40,922 nucleotides of DNA from an uncultured Porphyromonadaceae bacterium. GTDB lineage: Bacteria > Bacteroidota > Bacteroidia > Bacteroidales > Muribaculaceae. The notes beneath the pieces were generated by a model. The model searched no databases. It worked only from the letters and a program-made list of their open reading frames with translations, and had not been told where the DNA came from. Of the stretch, positions 1-8,719 are shown piece by piece; position 1 is the stretch's first letter; every line of letters starts with the position of its first letter. The stretch lies in assembly GCA_946414395.1 (NCBI GenBank), contig CAMKOE010000021.1, positions 1-40,922 of the forward strand. The letters are read 5' to 3'. Made by a program: the position numbers and the translations under genes.

Positions 1-28
1 CGGGATTCAGCCTGATTTTTTCAGCCGC

Positions 29-58
29 AAAAAAAAGTTTTAGCGGACACTAAAACTT
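29..58 (-). terminator. Intrinsic terminator for the first C10 protease
   Basis: Read on the minus strand, a 9-bp stem (AAGTTTTAG / CTAAAACTT, arms 50-58 and 35-43) with a 6-nt loop runs straight into a tract of T residues (the A run at 29-36 on the plus strand). It lies about 150 nt past the stop of the C10 protease ending at 211. The AT-rich stem is weak, but the T tract is textbook. Confidence 0.6.
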
Positions 59-77
59 AATAACTTGAACATAGGGA

Positions 78-113
78 AGGGCCCGAGCAGTTCCACTGGA
101 GTGCTCGGGCCCT
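78..113. terminator. GC-rich hairpin, terminator-like
   Basis: A perfect 12-bp inverted repeat (AGGGCCCGAGCA at 78-89, its complement at 102-113) encloses a 12-nt loop that can itself pair (TCC/GGA). No T tract follows immediately on either strand. It sits between the end of the first C10 protease and the T-tailed hairpin at 29-58, so it may add to termination or protect the 3' end of the transcript. Confidence 0.5.
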
Positions 114-129
114 CATATTGTAGGCTATT

Positions 130-162
130 ACTATTCAGCCCAAACGCATAATCACAAATTCA
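130..162. repeat. Dispersed repeat, copy 1
   Basis: The stretch contains AAACGCATAATCACAAATTC, found again exactly at 24418-24449. The match extends leftward through ACTATT with a one-base length difference in the C-rich middle. Here it is noncoding, downstream of the first C10 protease. The other copy overlaps the 3' end of the phosphopantetheinyl transferase gene. Confidence 0.6.
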
Positions 163-210
163 CACTGCGTCGCTGAATGAAGTCTCTGGGCCTGTGTTGA
201 GGCCGGTTGG

Positions 211-2598
211 TTAATTGCCCAGCAGCCTGTCGATGAGCATTGTCACGTCGCTGATATTGATGATGCTGTCACCATTCACGTCGGCAGCCGTGGTGTTGAT
301 GTCAGCATCATTGTTGCCCAGCAGGTGGTCGATCAGGGCTGTCACGTCGCTGATGTTGACCACGCCGTCGCTATTCACGTCGCCGAGGGTGTACTCTTGC
401 TCGGCGGGGAACACGATGGTGTAGGTCGTGGTGCCCTTGGCGCTGGTCTGTGTGCCCTCGCTGTAGTAGAAAGCATAGGCGAAGTACTGCCAGCCGTCTT
501 CCACGTTGTCCATGTCAAAGCGCAGCGTGGCGGTTGCACCGGGCTGCAGCGTGAGGTGCTGGTTCTTGGCCTGGATGTTGGAGCCGCTATTGCCGCTGGT
601 GTGCTTGTAGAGTTTCACCGAGATGTCCTCGTCATAGGGGGTGCTGCCAGCGTTGGTGACATTGACCTCGATGCTGAACTTGTCGCTGGTGATGATGTGG
701 TTGTCGGCATCGGTGACGTTGAGGACCTTGATGGTCGCGGTCAACGTGGCTGCCGGCATGTTCGCGATGGTGATGTTGCGGCTGGCGATGGGGTTGGTGC
801 CGTCATCCTTCCACGACCAGGTGATGGTGTGATTGCCTGCCGTGCCGGGCATGTACATGAATGGGATGTCCCCGGTCTCACCCTTTTCCAGACCGACATA
901 TCCGGCCGAAACAAACGAGCCGTTGGCAAACATGTAGAGCAACTCATTGCTGGATTCGCCGTTGTTGGTCAGGTTCATCGTGAAATCGACGGGCCTGCCG
1001 ACGTGCATGTTGCCCGTGACGGTGATGTCATTGATGGTGTAGTCGCGCGTTGCCGCCGTGCCATGGCCGGTGGCGGTCATGGTGTTGCCATTGATGGTCA
1101 CCTCGATGTAGTTCCTGTCGGCACCGGCACAGGGGCGCCAGTTGTCCTGGCTGTACTCGGTGTACATGGGCAGGATGCGGTAGGTGCCTGAGGTGCGGTT
1201 GGCGCCGAAGGTCAATTCGCGGTTGGTGTGGGTGTGGCGGTAACCGGGCCTGAGGGTGTGATTATAGGCACTGTACAGATTCTCAATCATCACGCCGTCC
1301 TTGAAGAGGCCCCAGCCAAAGCGCACGTCGAGCGTGTCGGAGGTATAGTTGTGGAACCTGCCCGAGACAACGATCTCAAACGGGTCGCTCGAGTAGTAGC
1401 GTGTGCCGGTGTAACTGTTGAGTGCAACATCGGTCGCCGTGAGTTCAAAGATGTGGCTGCCGCCCTGGTTGGGCTGGAAGCCCACGATGACGCCCTGGTC
1501 AAGGATATAGCCATAGGTGCCGCTGGCGCTGCCGGTTCCCTGCAGGTCGGGATTGAGCACATTGAGCAGGAAGTAGCCGTTGCTGCTGCCGTTCCAGCCC
1601 CAGTTGAAGTGGAACATGCCGTTGCCGTCATATCCGTCGCAGATGAACGCGTGACCGCCGGTCTTCTTGCTGCCGCTGTAGATGACGGGGCGTCCGGCTG
1701 CCAACTCGTTGTAGATGAGGTCGGCCCAGCCCTGAGTGCTGTAGTTGGTGCGATACTCCATGTGGGCGCTGGCGTCATAGTCAAAGTAGGTGGCTGCAAA
1801 GTTGGGGATGCTGGATGTGGTAGCACCCGATGAGGTCTTCTTGAAGGTCATCTGCACGGCCTGGGCACTGTACAGGCTCAGCGTGGCGGCAGCCCTGGCG
1901 GCAGCGCTCAGGGTGTCGCTCGTCTCATAGGTGTCCTTCATGACCTCCCAGTTGAAGTCGATGACCGGCAGTTCGGGCATGTCAATTCTCAAGGTATCAC
2001 CATTACTTGCGGTCACGCTGGTGTAGGCCAGGATGGGACGGGTGGGGCGGGCAGGCCATTTCCAGAAATACATGACCTGGGACAAGGCCGTGGCCACACA
2101 ACCCACATGGGCATGGCTTCCCGAGGGGAGATAGGGCAGCAGGATGTTGTAAGGGTTGTTCTGGCTCCACGAGGCGGTCACCAGCGGACTGATGGGGGCC
2201 GTGCCACGCAGTTGTGGCGCTGACTTGCCTCCGCGGGCCAACTCGTCGATCTGGGCGGCATAGCCCTCGAGCAGGTATTGCAGGGCTTCGGGCACATCTT
2301 GGCTGTCAAATGTGCCATGATCGCTGTAGCCCAGCACACTGGGAGCGCGGTCATCACCGGCAACGATGACATAGCCGCCACTGGCGTTATACACATAGTA
2401 AGCCGTCTGGCCACTGCCGGCGGTCGCATGGAGTGTGGGGGCCTTGTGGGCCAGTTTCAGGCTTGTTGAGCGCATGCCATGACCAGCCATGAACCTGGTG
2501 GCGATGGTACGGGCCTGTTGCTCATTGATGGTGGCTGCCCATGCCGTATTCATGACGCACAAGCAGGCCAGCAGGAAAAGGTAGCGGATTTTACTCAT
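211..2598 (-). CDS. Secreted C10 (streptopain-like) cysteine protease with dockerin tail, copy 1
   Basis: A 795-residue secreted protease. A signal peptide covers about residues 1-21. A Spi-type inhibitory prodomain follows (about 22-125, with the YYVYNASGGYVIVAGDDRAP block). The C10 papain-like catalytic domain spans about 135-400, with the nucleophile Cys167 in GCVATA, His316 in GGHAF and the NWGW motif after it. Beta-sandwich-like repeats fill 400-735. The last 60 residues are two dockerin type I-like calcium loops (DVNSDGVVNISD and DVNGDSIINISD). The start at 2598 was chosen because it gives a clean signal peptide and lies about 50 nt below a TACCTTTG promoter box; the frame is open further upstream. 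Family members such as streptopain and interpain A are secreted, self-activating proteases. The tail has no evident type IX C-terminal domain. Substrate is unknown. Confidence 0.93.
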   Translation of the reverse strand: MSKIRYLFLLACLCVMNTAWAATINEQQARTIATRFMAGHGMRSTSLKLAHKAPTLHATAGSGQTAYYVYNASGGYVIVAGDDRAPSVLGYSDHGTFDSQDVPEALQYLLEGYAAQIDELARGGKSAPQLRGTAPISPLVTASWSQNNPYNILLPYLPSGSHAHVGCVATALSQVMYFWKWPARPTRPILAYTSVTASNGDTLRIDMPELPVIDFNWEVMKDTYETSDTLSAAARAAATLSLYSAQAVQMTFKKTSSGATTSSIPNFAATYFDYDASAHMEYRTNYSTQGWADLIYNELAAGRPVIYSGSKKTGGHAFICDGYDGNGMFHFNWGWNGSSNGYFLLNVLNPDLQGTGSASGTYGYILDQGVIVGFQPNQGGSHIFELTATDVALNSYTGTRYYSSDPFEIVVSGRFHNYTSDTLDVRFGWGLFKDGVMIENLYSAYNHTLRPGYRHTHTNRELTFGANRTSGTYRILPMYTEYSQDNWRPCAGADRNYIEVTINGNTMTATGHGTAATRDYTINDITVTGNMHVGRPVDFTMNLTNNGESSNELLYMFANGSFVSAGYVGLEKGETGDIPFMYMPGTAGNHTITWSWKDDGTNPIASRNITIANMPAATLTATIKVLNVTDADNHIITSDKFSIEVNVTNAGSTPYDEDISVKLYKHTSGNSGSNIQAKNQHLTLQPGATATLRFDMDNVEDGWQYFAYAFYYSEGTQTSAKGTTTYTIVFPAEQEYTLGDVNSDGVVNISDVTALIDHLLGNNDADINTTAADVNGDSIINISDVTMLIDRLLGN

Positions 2599-2650
2599 AG
2601 TTAAAGGGGTTTTAGGTAATGGGTTTATGGATAATACTGTATTCACCTTG

Positions 2651-2658
2651 CAAAGGTA
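2651..2658 (-). promoter_or_regulatory. -7 promoter box for C10 protease copy 1
   Basis: CAAAGGTA on the plus strand is TACCTTTG on the minus strand, a perfect match to the Bacteroidota -7 consensus TAnnTTTG. It predicts a 5' untranslated region of about 45 nt before the ATG at 2598. Confidence 0.7.
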
Positions 2659-2691
2659 GTGAAAACCGCAGACTTTACCTTGGTTTTCACT
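2658..2691. promoter_or_regulatory. Operator-like inverted repeat over the protease promoter
   Basis: AGTGAAAACC (2658-2667) and its exact complement GGTTTTCACT (2682-2691) are separated by 14 nt. The palindrome starts at the upstream edge of the -7 box and covers the interval to about the -33 region, where a dimeric regulator would compete with RNA polymerase or recruit it. No regulator is identified. Confidence 0.5.
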
Positions 2692-2719
2692 CCCTTTATT
2701 ACTTGTCAACTAGAAAAGT

Positions 2720-2851
2720 AATGATATAGCAGTTGACCCTGAAAGATTTTAATGCTATTTCGCTAAGGAAACGAATTTCATGAAAAATTGGCTTAGCCGA
2801 ACTAAAGGTTCGCATTAGCCCCGCAGGGTTCAGGCCAACTACTATATCATT
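2720..2851. repeat. 132-bp element with terminal inverted repeats
   Basis: The left end (2720-2743) and the right end (about 2829-2851) are near-perfect inverted repeats. They share AATGATATAG at the outer tips, then AGTTG and CCTGAA, with two mismatches and one indel. The interior can form further small stems (for example CGAAC/GTTCG). It lies between the stop of C10 copy 2 (2876) and the promoter of copy 1. It could be a MITE-like element, a structured RNA or an elaborate 3' hairpin. I saw no convincing target-site duplication. Confidence 0.55.
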
Positions 2852-2875
2852 GCCGAGAAAAACGCCTGAACGGCC

Positions 2876-5800
2876 TCAATTGCCCAGCAGCCTGTCGATG
2901 AGCAATGTCACGTCGCTGATGTTGATGATGCTGTCACCATTCACGTCGGCGGCTGCGGTGTTGATGTCGGCAGTATTGTTGTTGAGCAGGTAGTCGATCA
3001 GGGAGGTCACGTCGCTGATGTTGACCACGCCGTCGCTGTTCACGTCGCCGGGCAGCACCTGGGGCTCATCGTCGGGCATGAGTTTGTAGAGCCACACGCG
3101 CGAGACCTCGGCGCCGGTGACATTCCAGTTCATTACCTTGAAATTGTCATTCGCGTTGTCATAGCGCACAATCCAGTTGCCATTGCTGCCGCTGCTGGTG
3201 TCCTTGAAGCGGATGAGGCAGTTTGACGCATTGCCGATGTACATCCACGCACGGCTCTCGGCAACGATGCCGTCTTGCATCAGGACGTTGTAGTTGCTGG
3301 TGCGCATGTGGGCGTTGCCGTTGGTCAGATAGGCAGCGGTGCGGGCGTTGGACGAGACGGTGGTGTCGGCCATCTGGGTCATGGTGAAGAACAGGGCGTC
3401 ATCGCCTATCCTGACGATGGTGTGGTCATCGTCGAGCCATTCGGCGATGTCGGTTGCCTGGATGGTGCCGTCGCTGTTGTCCCAGTGTTTCATTACCTTG
3501 TCATAGTTGCGGCTCACGAGGACATAGGTGTCGCCCTCGGTGATGTCGGCACGGCTCTCCACGAGGCGGAAACGGCTGCCCGTCGAACGCGCGAAGGCTG
3601 CCGTCACCGTGACGTCACCCTCGGGCATGACAAACGTGTGGACGCCGTCGCCCGCATCGGTCATGACGACAGGGTTGCCGCTGGCGTCACTCGCCGTGAC
3701 GCTCTGGCATCGCCAAGCCACGTTGGGCAATGTGGTGACCGTGACCACCTCTCCAGGCTGGATTTTGCCGTTGATGAAGCGTCCCGAGAGCGACACGCGG
3801 CCGCCATGGGACGGTAGGACGTCGGTTGTCACGGAATAGCGGGTGACGGGAGCCACGGGCTCACCTGTCAAGTTCAATTGGTACCACTTGGTGGCTTTGC
3901 CCACGGTCTCGCCATTGCTGTAGTAGTACAGGTAGCAGAAGTACTTCCATCCGTCGATCAGGTCGTGGTCAAAGTCAAATTGCAGGCTCGTTGACTGGCC
4001 AGCCGCCAGGTGGAGCGGTTGAGTCTGGCTCAGCAGTTCGGTGCCCACGTTGGTCTCCTCGTTGTTGACGCGGTAAAGGCGCACCGAGAACTCCTCGTCA
4101 TAGGTCGTCGTGCCCGTGTTGGTCACGTCAACGATGATGCTGTAGCGGTCGGCGCTGATGATGCGGTTCTCCTCGTCGGTGATGCCCTGGATGCGATAGT
4201 TCACGTCGAGTGTCGCGCTGGGCATTGTCGAGATGGTGATCTTGTGGGTGTAGAGCGCGGGCACACCGTTCTCGTTGAGCGAGAAGGTGAGGGTCTTGGT
4301 CCCCGGGGTGGTGGGTGTGAAGCGGTAAACCAGCGAGCCCGAAGCCCCGGCGGCGATATTGGCCAGCCCCATTGCGGTGAACTCGCCATCGACCAGCATG
4401 TACACCATGTCGTTGGTCGAGGTGCCCGTGTTGGACAGGTCGAGGGTGACCGTTACCGGCTTGCCGTGGTTCAAGGTGCCCTCGGTGGTGCAACTGTTCA
4501 CGGTGTATCTTGTCGATGACCCGGCGGTGCCGTAGCCCTTGATGGTGCAGGAATAGTTCCCGCCAAAGGTCACCTCGATGTAATTCACGTCCGAGCCGAT
4601 GCAGGGCCTGTAATCCTCGCTGGGATAGATGGAATAGATGGGCAGGATGCGGTAGGTGCCACTGGTGATGCCCGCGCCGAAACTCAATGCCCTGCTCGAC
4701 ACGGTGATGTAGCCGCCAGTGCCCACCGTGCTAGTGCTGTAGCGTGTGAAGAGCACCTCGAGCAACTCGCCATTGAGGTCATACAGTCCCCAGCCCTGGC
4801 GGAACTGGGCCGACGCGTTGGTGTTGTTGACAAATTTGCCCGACACGCTGACCGAGAAATTGGATGAAGCCGCGCTGCGCGTCGAACTGTAGGTGCTGAT
4901 GCTCAGGTCCTCGAAGGAGAAGGCCGGTGTGCCATTGGTGCCGCCGGCGGGTTCCAGACCGATAGCGGCCCCCTGGTTATAGACATAGCCATAGGCTCCG
5001 GCAGCGCTGCCGATGCCCTCATCGCTGGGATTGAGCAGGTTGAGCAGGAAGTAGCCGTTGCTCTTGCCGGCCCATCCCCAGTTAATGTGGAAACGGCCCT
5101 CGCCGTCATAGCCGTCGCACACAAAGGCGTGCCCCGCCGACAACTTGTTGCCGCCATAGGCCACCGGGCGCCCCGCGGCGAGTTCGTTGTAGATGGTGTC
5201 TTCCCATGCCTGGGTGCTGAAGGTGTTGCGGTAGATGTAATGGGCCGAGTTCTTGTAGCCGAAGTAGGTGATCAGCCGCTCGGGGATATACCGCGTGAGA
5301 CTGCCCGTCGATGAGGGCCCGAAGTTGGATTGCAGCGAGGTGGTGCTGTAGAGCATCAGGTCGGCCACGGCGCGGCAAGCGGCACTGGTGCTGTCGGTGG
5401 TGTAGTAGGTGTCACGCATGTTTTCCCAGTCAAAGTCCATCGGCTGGAGTGACGGCATGCTCACGGCATAGGTCTTGCCGCTGGCCGACGTGTATCCCGG
5501 TATGGTCTGGGTGGGGCGGCAGGGATACTGCCAGTAGGACATGACCTGGGCCATGGCGACGGCCACACAGCCCACATAGGCGTGGGCGTTGTTGCTCCCG
5601 CTGATGTGGGGCAGCAGCACGTTGTAGGGCATGCCTTGGCCCCAGTGCACGTTGAGCAACGGAGCGATGGCGGGGCGTGACGACGACCGCACGTCGGGTT
5701 TGGCGCCGCCGGTGATGGCCTCGATCTGGGCCGCATAGCCGTCAAGCCATTCCTGCATGGCTGCTGGCATGTCATCGGTGTCCAGGGGGCAACTGTCGCT

Positions 5801-6082
5801 GTAGCCCAGCACGACGGGCACGCGGTCATCGCCGGCAACGATGACAAAGCCGCGGGTGCCGGCGTTAAAGATGTAGTAGGATGCATGACTGTCGGTCGTG
5901 GAGGCGGACAGCCGGGGACCCTTGTGAGCCATCTTAATGGCCGACGGTGCCATGGCGCGGCTTGACAGGAACCGGGTGGCGATGTCCAGGGCCTGGCGCT
6001 CGCCAATCGGGCTGGCCTGCAGGCTTGTCACGACAAGCCAGCAAACCAGCATCAGCATGAAGCGTTTTCTATACATGTTCAT
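2876..6082 (-). CDS. Secreted C10 cysteine protease with dockerin tail, copy 2 (long form)
   Basis: A 1068-residue paralogue of its neighbours. Signal peptide about 1-24; Spi-type prodomain about 25-130 (YYIFNAGTRGFVIVAGDDRVP); C10 domain about 138-400 with Cys172 in GCVAVA, His318 in AGHAF and HINWGW after it. Beta-sandwich modules follow to about 740. Unlike the other two copies it has about 260 extra residues (about 745-1008): a segment ending MPEGDVTVTAAF, typical of bacterial surface repeat modules, and a further domain opening RLVESRADITEGDTYVLVSR. The tail (1010-1068) is a two-loop dockerin almost identical to that of copy 1, even in nucleotide sequence. The ATG at 6076 is an alternative start. 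No good -7 box was found directly upstream, so it may be read through from copy 3 or use a weaker promoter. Confidence 0.92.
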   Translation of the reverse strand: MNMYRKRFMLMLVCWLVVTSLQASPIGERQALDIATRFLSSRAMAPSAIKMAHKGPRLSASTTDSHASYYIFNAGTRGFVIVAGDDRVPVVLGYSDSCPLDTDDMPAAMQEWLDGYAAQIEAITGGAKPDVRSSSRPAIAPLLNVHWGQGMPYNVLLPHISGSNNAHAYVGCVAVAMAQVMSYWQYPCRPTQTIPGYTSASGKTYAVSMPSLQPMDFDWENMRDTYYTTDSTSAACRAVADLMLYSTTSLQSNFGPSSTGSLTRYIPERLITYFGYKNSAHYIYRNTFSTQAWEDTIYNELAAGRPVAYGGNKLSAGHAFVCDGYDGEGRFHINWGWAGKSNGYFLLNLLNPSDEGIGSAAGAYGYVYNQGAAIGLEPAGGTNGTPAFSFEDLSISTYSSTRSAASSNFSVSVSGKFVNNTNASAQFRQGWGLYDLNGELLEVLFTRYSTSTVGTGGYITVSSRALSFGAGITSGTYRILPIYSIYPSEDYRPCIGSDVNYIEVTFGGNYSCTIKGYGTAGSSTRYTVNSCTTEGTLNHGKPVTVTLDLSNTGTSTNDMVYMLVDGEFTAMGLANIAAGASGSLVYRFTPTTPGTKTLTFSLNENGVPALYTHKITISTMPSATLDVNYRIQGITDEENRIISADRYSIIVDVTNTGTTTYDEEFSVRLYRVNNEETNVGTELLSQTQPLHLAAGQSTSLQFDFDHDLIDGWKYFCYLYYYSNGETVGKATKWYQLNLTGEPVAPVTRYSVTTDVLPSHGGRVSLSGRFINGKIQPGEVVTVTTLPNVAWRCQSVTASDASGNPVVMTDAGDGVHTFVMPEGDVTVTAAFARSTGSRFRLVESRADITEGDTYVLVSRNYDKVMKHWDNSDGTIQATDIAEWLDDDHTIVRIGDDALFFTMTQMADTTVSSNARTAAYLTNGNAHMRTSNYNVLMQDGIVAESRAWMYIGNASNCLIRFKDTSSGSNGNWIVRYDNANDNFKVMNWNVTGAEVSRVWLYKLMPDDEPQVLPGDVNSDGVVNISDVTSLIDYLLNNNTADINTAAADVNGDSIINISDVTLLIDRLLGN

Positions 6083-6132
6083 TTTACTTGTTTTTTGGTT
6101 ATGTGATTGATAAGTAACTATTCGATCAACAG

Positions 6133-6257
6133 AACCTCACGCAGAGCCGCTGTTTTTTTACAATCTATTGATAAAAGTGTAATTATTGGGCCATCTCCCT
6201 GTAATGAGATGTTAACTCCAACTGCGGTTATTATACTTTTGCGGCTTTGCGCGAGGT
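6133..6257. repeat. Inverted-repeat element between C10 copies 3 and 2
   Basis: The left arm at 6133-6150, read in reverse complement, gives GCGGCTCTGCGTGAGGTT. The right arm at 6241-6257 is GCGGCTTTGCGCGAGGT, matching at 15 of 17 positions. Inside, AAAAGTGTAAT (6173-6183) can pair with ATTATACTTTT (6230-6240). The arms also resemble the CTTnGCG microrepeat seen elsewhere in the window. The element sits about 65 nt past the stop of C10 copy 3, a position equivalent to the 2720-2851 element behind copy 2. Confidence 0.45.
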
Positions 6258-6321
6258 GTTGTGGCAGCCGTGATGCTGCGGTTTTGCATGTGATGTGGGG
6301 TATAGTGACAGGGTTGACTCA

Positions 6322-8700
6322 TCAGCCCTTGAGCAGGATGTCGATGAGAGCGTTGACATCGGCTATATTGACCTCGCCATTGCCATCGACGTCGGCCCGC
6401 AGCCGCATGTCATCTGGAATGTTCCCGCCCATGATGATGTGGATGACGATGTTGATATCGGCAATATTCACCTCACCGTTGCCGTCCACGTCACCGCGTG
6501 GGTGAATGGTGTCGTCGGGGAAGTTGATGGTGTGGGTAGCGGTGCCTGCCAGGCGCACCTCCTTGCCCTCGCTGTAATAATAGACCAGGGCGAAGTAGGA
6601 CCACCCGTCCATCACGTTGTCCAGTTCAAACTCCAGGGTTGCCGTTTTCCTGCGGTCGAGCGTCAACTGTTTGGTCTGCGTCTGCACCAGGGTGCCTGTG
6701 GAGCCATAGATGTGCTTGTAGAGTTTGATGATAATGTCCTCGTCATAGGCCGCCGTGCTGTGGTTGCTGATGTTGACCTGCACCTTGAATTTGTCACTGG
6801 TGATGACGTGGTTGTCACGGTCGGTGACGTTAGCAACCGTTAGCGAACCGTTCAGGCTGGCAGATGGCATGTCATTGATGGTGACCGCTGTGCTGGCGAT
6901 GGGTGATGTGCCATCCTTGTTGAGGCTGAAGGTGAGTTGGGTCGTTCCCGCCGTCCCGCTCGAGTATTCAAAATGCACGTCGCCGGTCTCGCCCTTGTCC
7001 AGGTCGATGAATGCCGTCGAGTAGAACGAGTTGCCAGCAAACATGTAGATCAAGTCGTTGCGGGAATTGCCGTTGTTGGTCAGATTGACGTTGATATTGA
7101 CGGGGCGGTTGACATGCATGTGGCCCGTCGTGGTGATCTCATTGATCTGATAGTCGGGTGTGCAGCCCACGCCGTGGCTGGTAACGGTGCAAGTGTTGCC
7201 GTCGATGACCACCTCGGCATAGATGACATCGGAGCCGACACAGGGCCTCCAGTTGCCGGCATTCTGCTCGCTGTAGATGGGCAGGATGCGGTAGGTGCCG
7301 CTGGTGATGTTGCTGCCGAAGGTCAGATTGCGCGTTACCCCGAAGTAGTAGTTGCTCTGGAGGTTGTTCTTGACATCGGTGCCGATGATCTGCACCAGTT
7401 CAGAACCCTGATACAAGGCCCAGCCAAAGTCAAAACTGATGGTCTGGGAGGTGATGTTGAGAAACTGGGTGAGCATTGATGCCGAGAAGGTTCCCCTGCT
7501 CGAGTTGCGGGTGCCGATGTAACTAAGCACCTCGAGATGTTTTGTCAAAACCTCAATGCCGCAGGCTTCCTCTCCGGGCTCGAGGCCGGTGATCAGGCGC
7601 TGGTTGTAGATGTAGCCATAGGCACCGCTGGCACTGCCTGTGCCCTGGGCGTCGGGGTTGAGCACGTTGAGCACAAAGTAGCCGTTGCTGCGTCCGTTCC
7701 AGCCCCAGTTGATGTGGAACATGCCGTTGCCGTCATAGCCGTCGCACACAAACGCGTGCCCACCCGAGGACTTGCTGCCGCGGTAGATGACGGGACGCCC
7801 GGCGGCCAGTTCGTCATAGGCCATCTTCTCCCACTGCTGGGTCGTGAAGTTATCGCGCGAATAAACGCGGGCGCCGGCCTTGTAGCCAAAGTAGTTGGTC
7901 ATCGCGGCGGGGATGTCGGTGATGGTGGCCGACGAGCCGTCCTTGGTGAAGTCCATCTCGACCGCCTGGGCGCAATAGAGCGAGAGCGTGGCAGCAGCCT
8001 TGCCCCTGACGCTCAGCGTGTCGGTGGTCTCATAGGTGTTGTCCGTATTTTCCCAGTCCAGCGTGGTGACGGGCAGCGTGGGCATGGAGATGGACAGCGT
8101 CTCGGTCTTGTAGGCGGGAATGGCGGCCATGGTGCATTCGGGCCATCGCCAGTAGTGCATCACCTGGGCCATCGCCGTGGCGACACATCCCACCGCGGCA
8201 TGCTTGCCGTCGACAAAGGGTAACAGGATGTTATAGGGGTTGTTCTGTGACCAGGCACATTTCAGCAGCGGGGCAATGGCGCCACCGGGACTCGGGTGTG
8301 CGGCTACGGTGGCCCCCTCGTCGAGCGCGGCAATCTGGGCGGCATATCCCTCGAGCAGTTCCTGCATGGCCTCGGGGATGTCCTGGCTATCAAAGGTGCC
8401 CTGGTCGCTGTAGCCCAGCACGGCAGGCACGCGGTCGTCGCCGGCAACGATGACATAGCCATTGCCAGTGCCGTTGAACACATAGTAGGCCGCCTGGCCT
8501 CCCATAGCGCCAATCCTGCGCGGCGCCTTGCTGGCCAGTGTGGGTGTGGCAGTGGGTTGCATCAGGCGGGCCGTCATGAAGTTGGCGGCGATTTGCCGAG
8601 CCTGATTCTCGGTGATGGGAGCGGCCCAGGCTGTGCTCGCTACAGTCCATGCGGCCAATAACAACACTAGAGACTTGATACTTCGATTTGCCATATTCAT
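6322..8700 (-). CDS. Secreted C10 cysteine protease with dockerin tail, copy 3
   Basis: A 792-residue secreted protease. Signal peptide about 1-26; Spi-type prodomain about 27-130; C10 domain about 140-400 with Cys172 in GCVATA, His315 in GGHAF and HINWGW following. Beta-sandwich regions lead to a C-terminal dockerin-like pair (two DVDGNGEVNIAD loops, about residues 733-792). The body resembles copy 1 most closely, but the dockerin belongs to a different subtype (DVDGNGEVNIAD versus DVNSDGVVNISD), so tail and body appear to have different histories. It is the first gene of the minus-strand protease run and has its own -7 box about 55 nt upstream. Expected to act outside the cell or at its surface; substrate unknown. 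Confidence 0.93.
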   Translation of the reverse strand: MNMANRSIKSLVLLLAAWTVASTAWAAPITENQARQIAANFMTARLMQPTATPTLASKAPRRIGAMGGQAAYYVFNGTGNGYVIVAGDDRVPAVLGYSDQGTFDSQDIPEAMQELLEGYAAQIAALDEGATVAAHPSPGGAIAPLLKCAWSQNNPYNILLPFVDGKHAAVGCVATAMAQVMHYWRWPECTMAAIPAYKTETLSISMPTLPVTTLDWENTDNTYETTDTLSVRGKAAATLSLYCAQAVEMDFTKDGSSATITDIPAAMTNYFGYKAGARVYSRDNFTTQQWEKMAYDELAAGRPVIYRGSKSSGGHAFVCDGYDGNGMFHINWGWNGRSNGYFVLNVLNPDAQGTGSASGAYGYIYNQRLITGLEPGEEACGIEVLTKHLEVLSYIGTRNSSRGTFSASMLTQFLNITSQTISFDFGWALYQGSELVQIIGTDVKNNLQSNYYFGVTRNLTFGSNITSGTYRILPIYSEQNAGNWRPCVGSDVIYAEVVIDGNTCTVTSHGVGCTPDYQINEITTTGHMHVNRPVNINVNLTNNGNSRNDLIYMFAGNSFYSTAFIDLDKGETGDVHFEYSSGTAGTTQLTFSLNKDGTSPIASTAVTINDMPSASLNGSLTVANVTDRDNHVITSDKFKVQVNISNHSTAAYDEDIIIKLYKHIYGSTGTLVQTQTKQLTLDRRKTATLEFELDNVMDGWSYFALVYYYSEGKEVRLAGTATHTINFPDDTIHPRGDVDGNGEVNIADINIVIHIIMGGNIPDDMRLRADVDGNGEVNIADVNALIDILLKG

Positions 8701-8719
8701 ATAAAGGTGTATATAAAAT

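Noticed and set aside
2712-2862. Target-site duplication around the 2720-2851 element (AGAAAA on both sides)
   Set aside because: The AGAAAA words do not directly abut the element ends and are low-complexity, so they are not evidence of transposition.
6234-6241. Plus-strand TACTTTTG box pointing into the antisense of C10 copy 3
   Set aside because: It matches TAnnTTTG, but no -33 element lies 19-20 nt upstream and no plus-strand gene follows. It is within an inverted-repeat arm, so the match is probably incidental.
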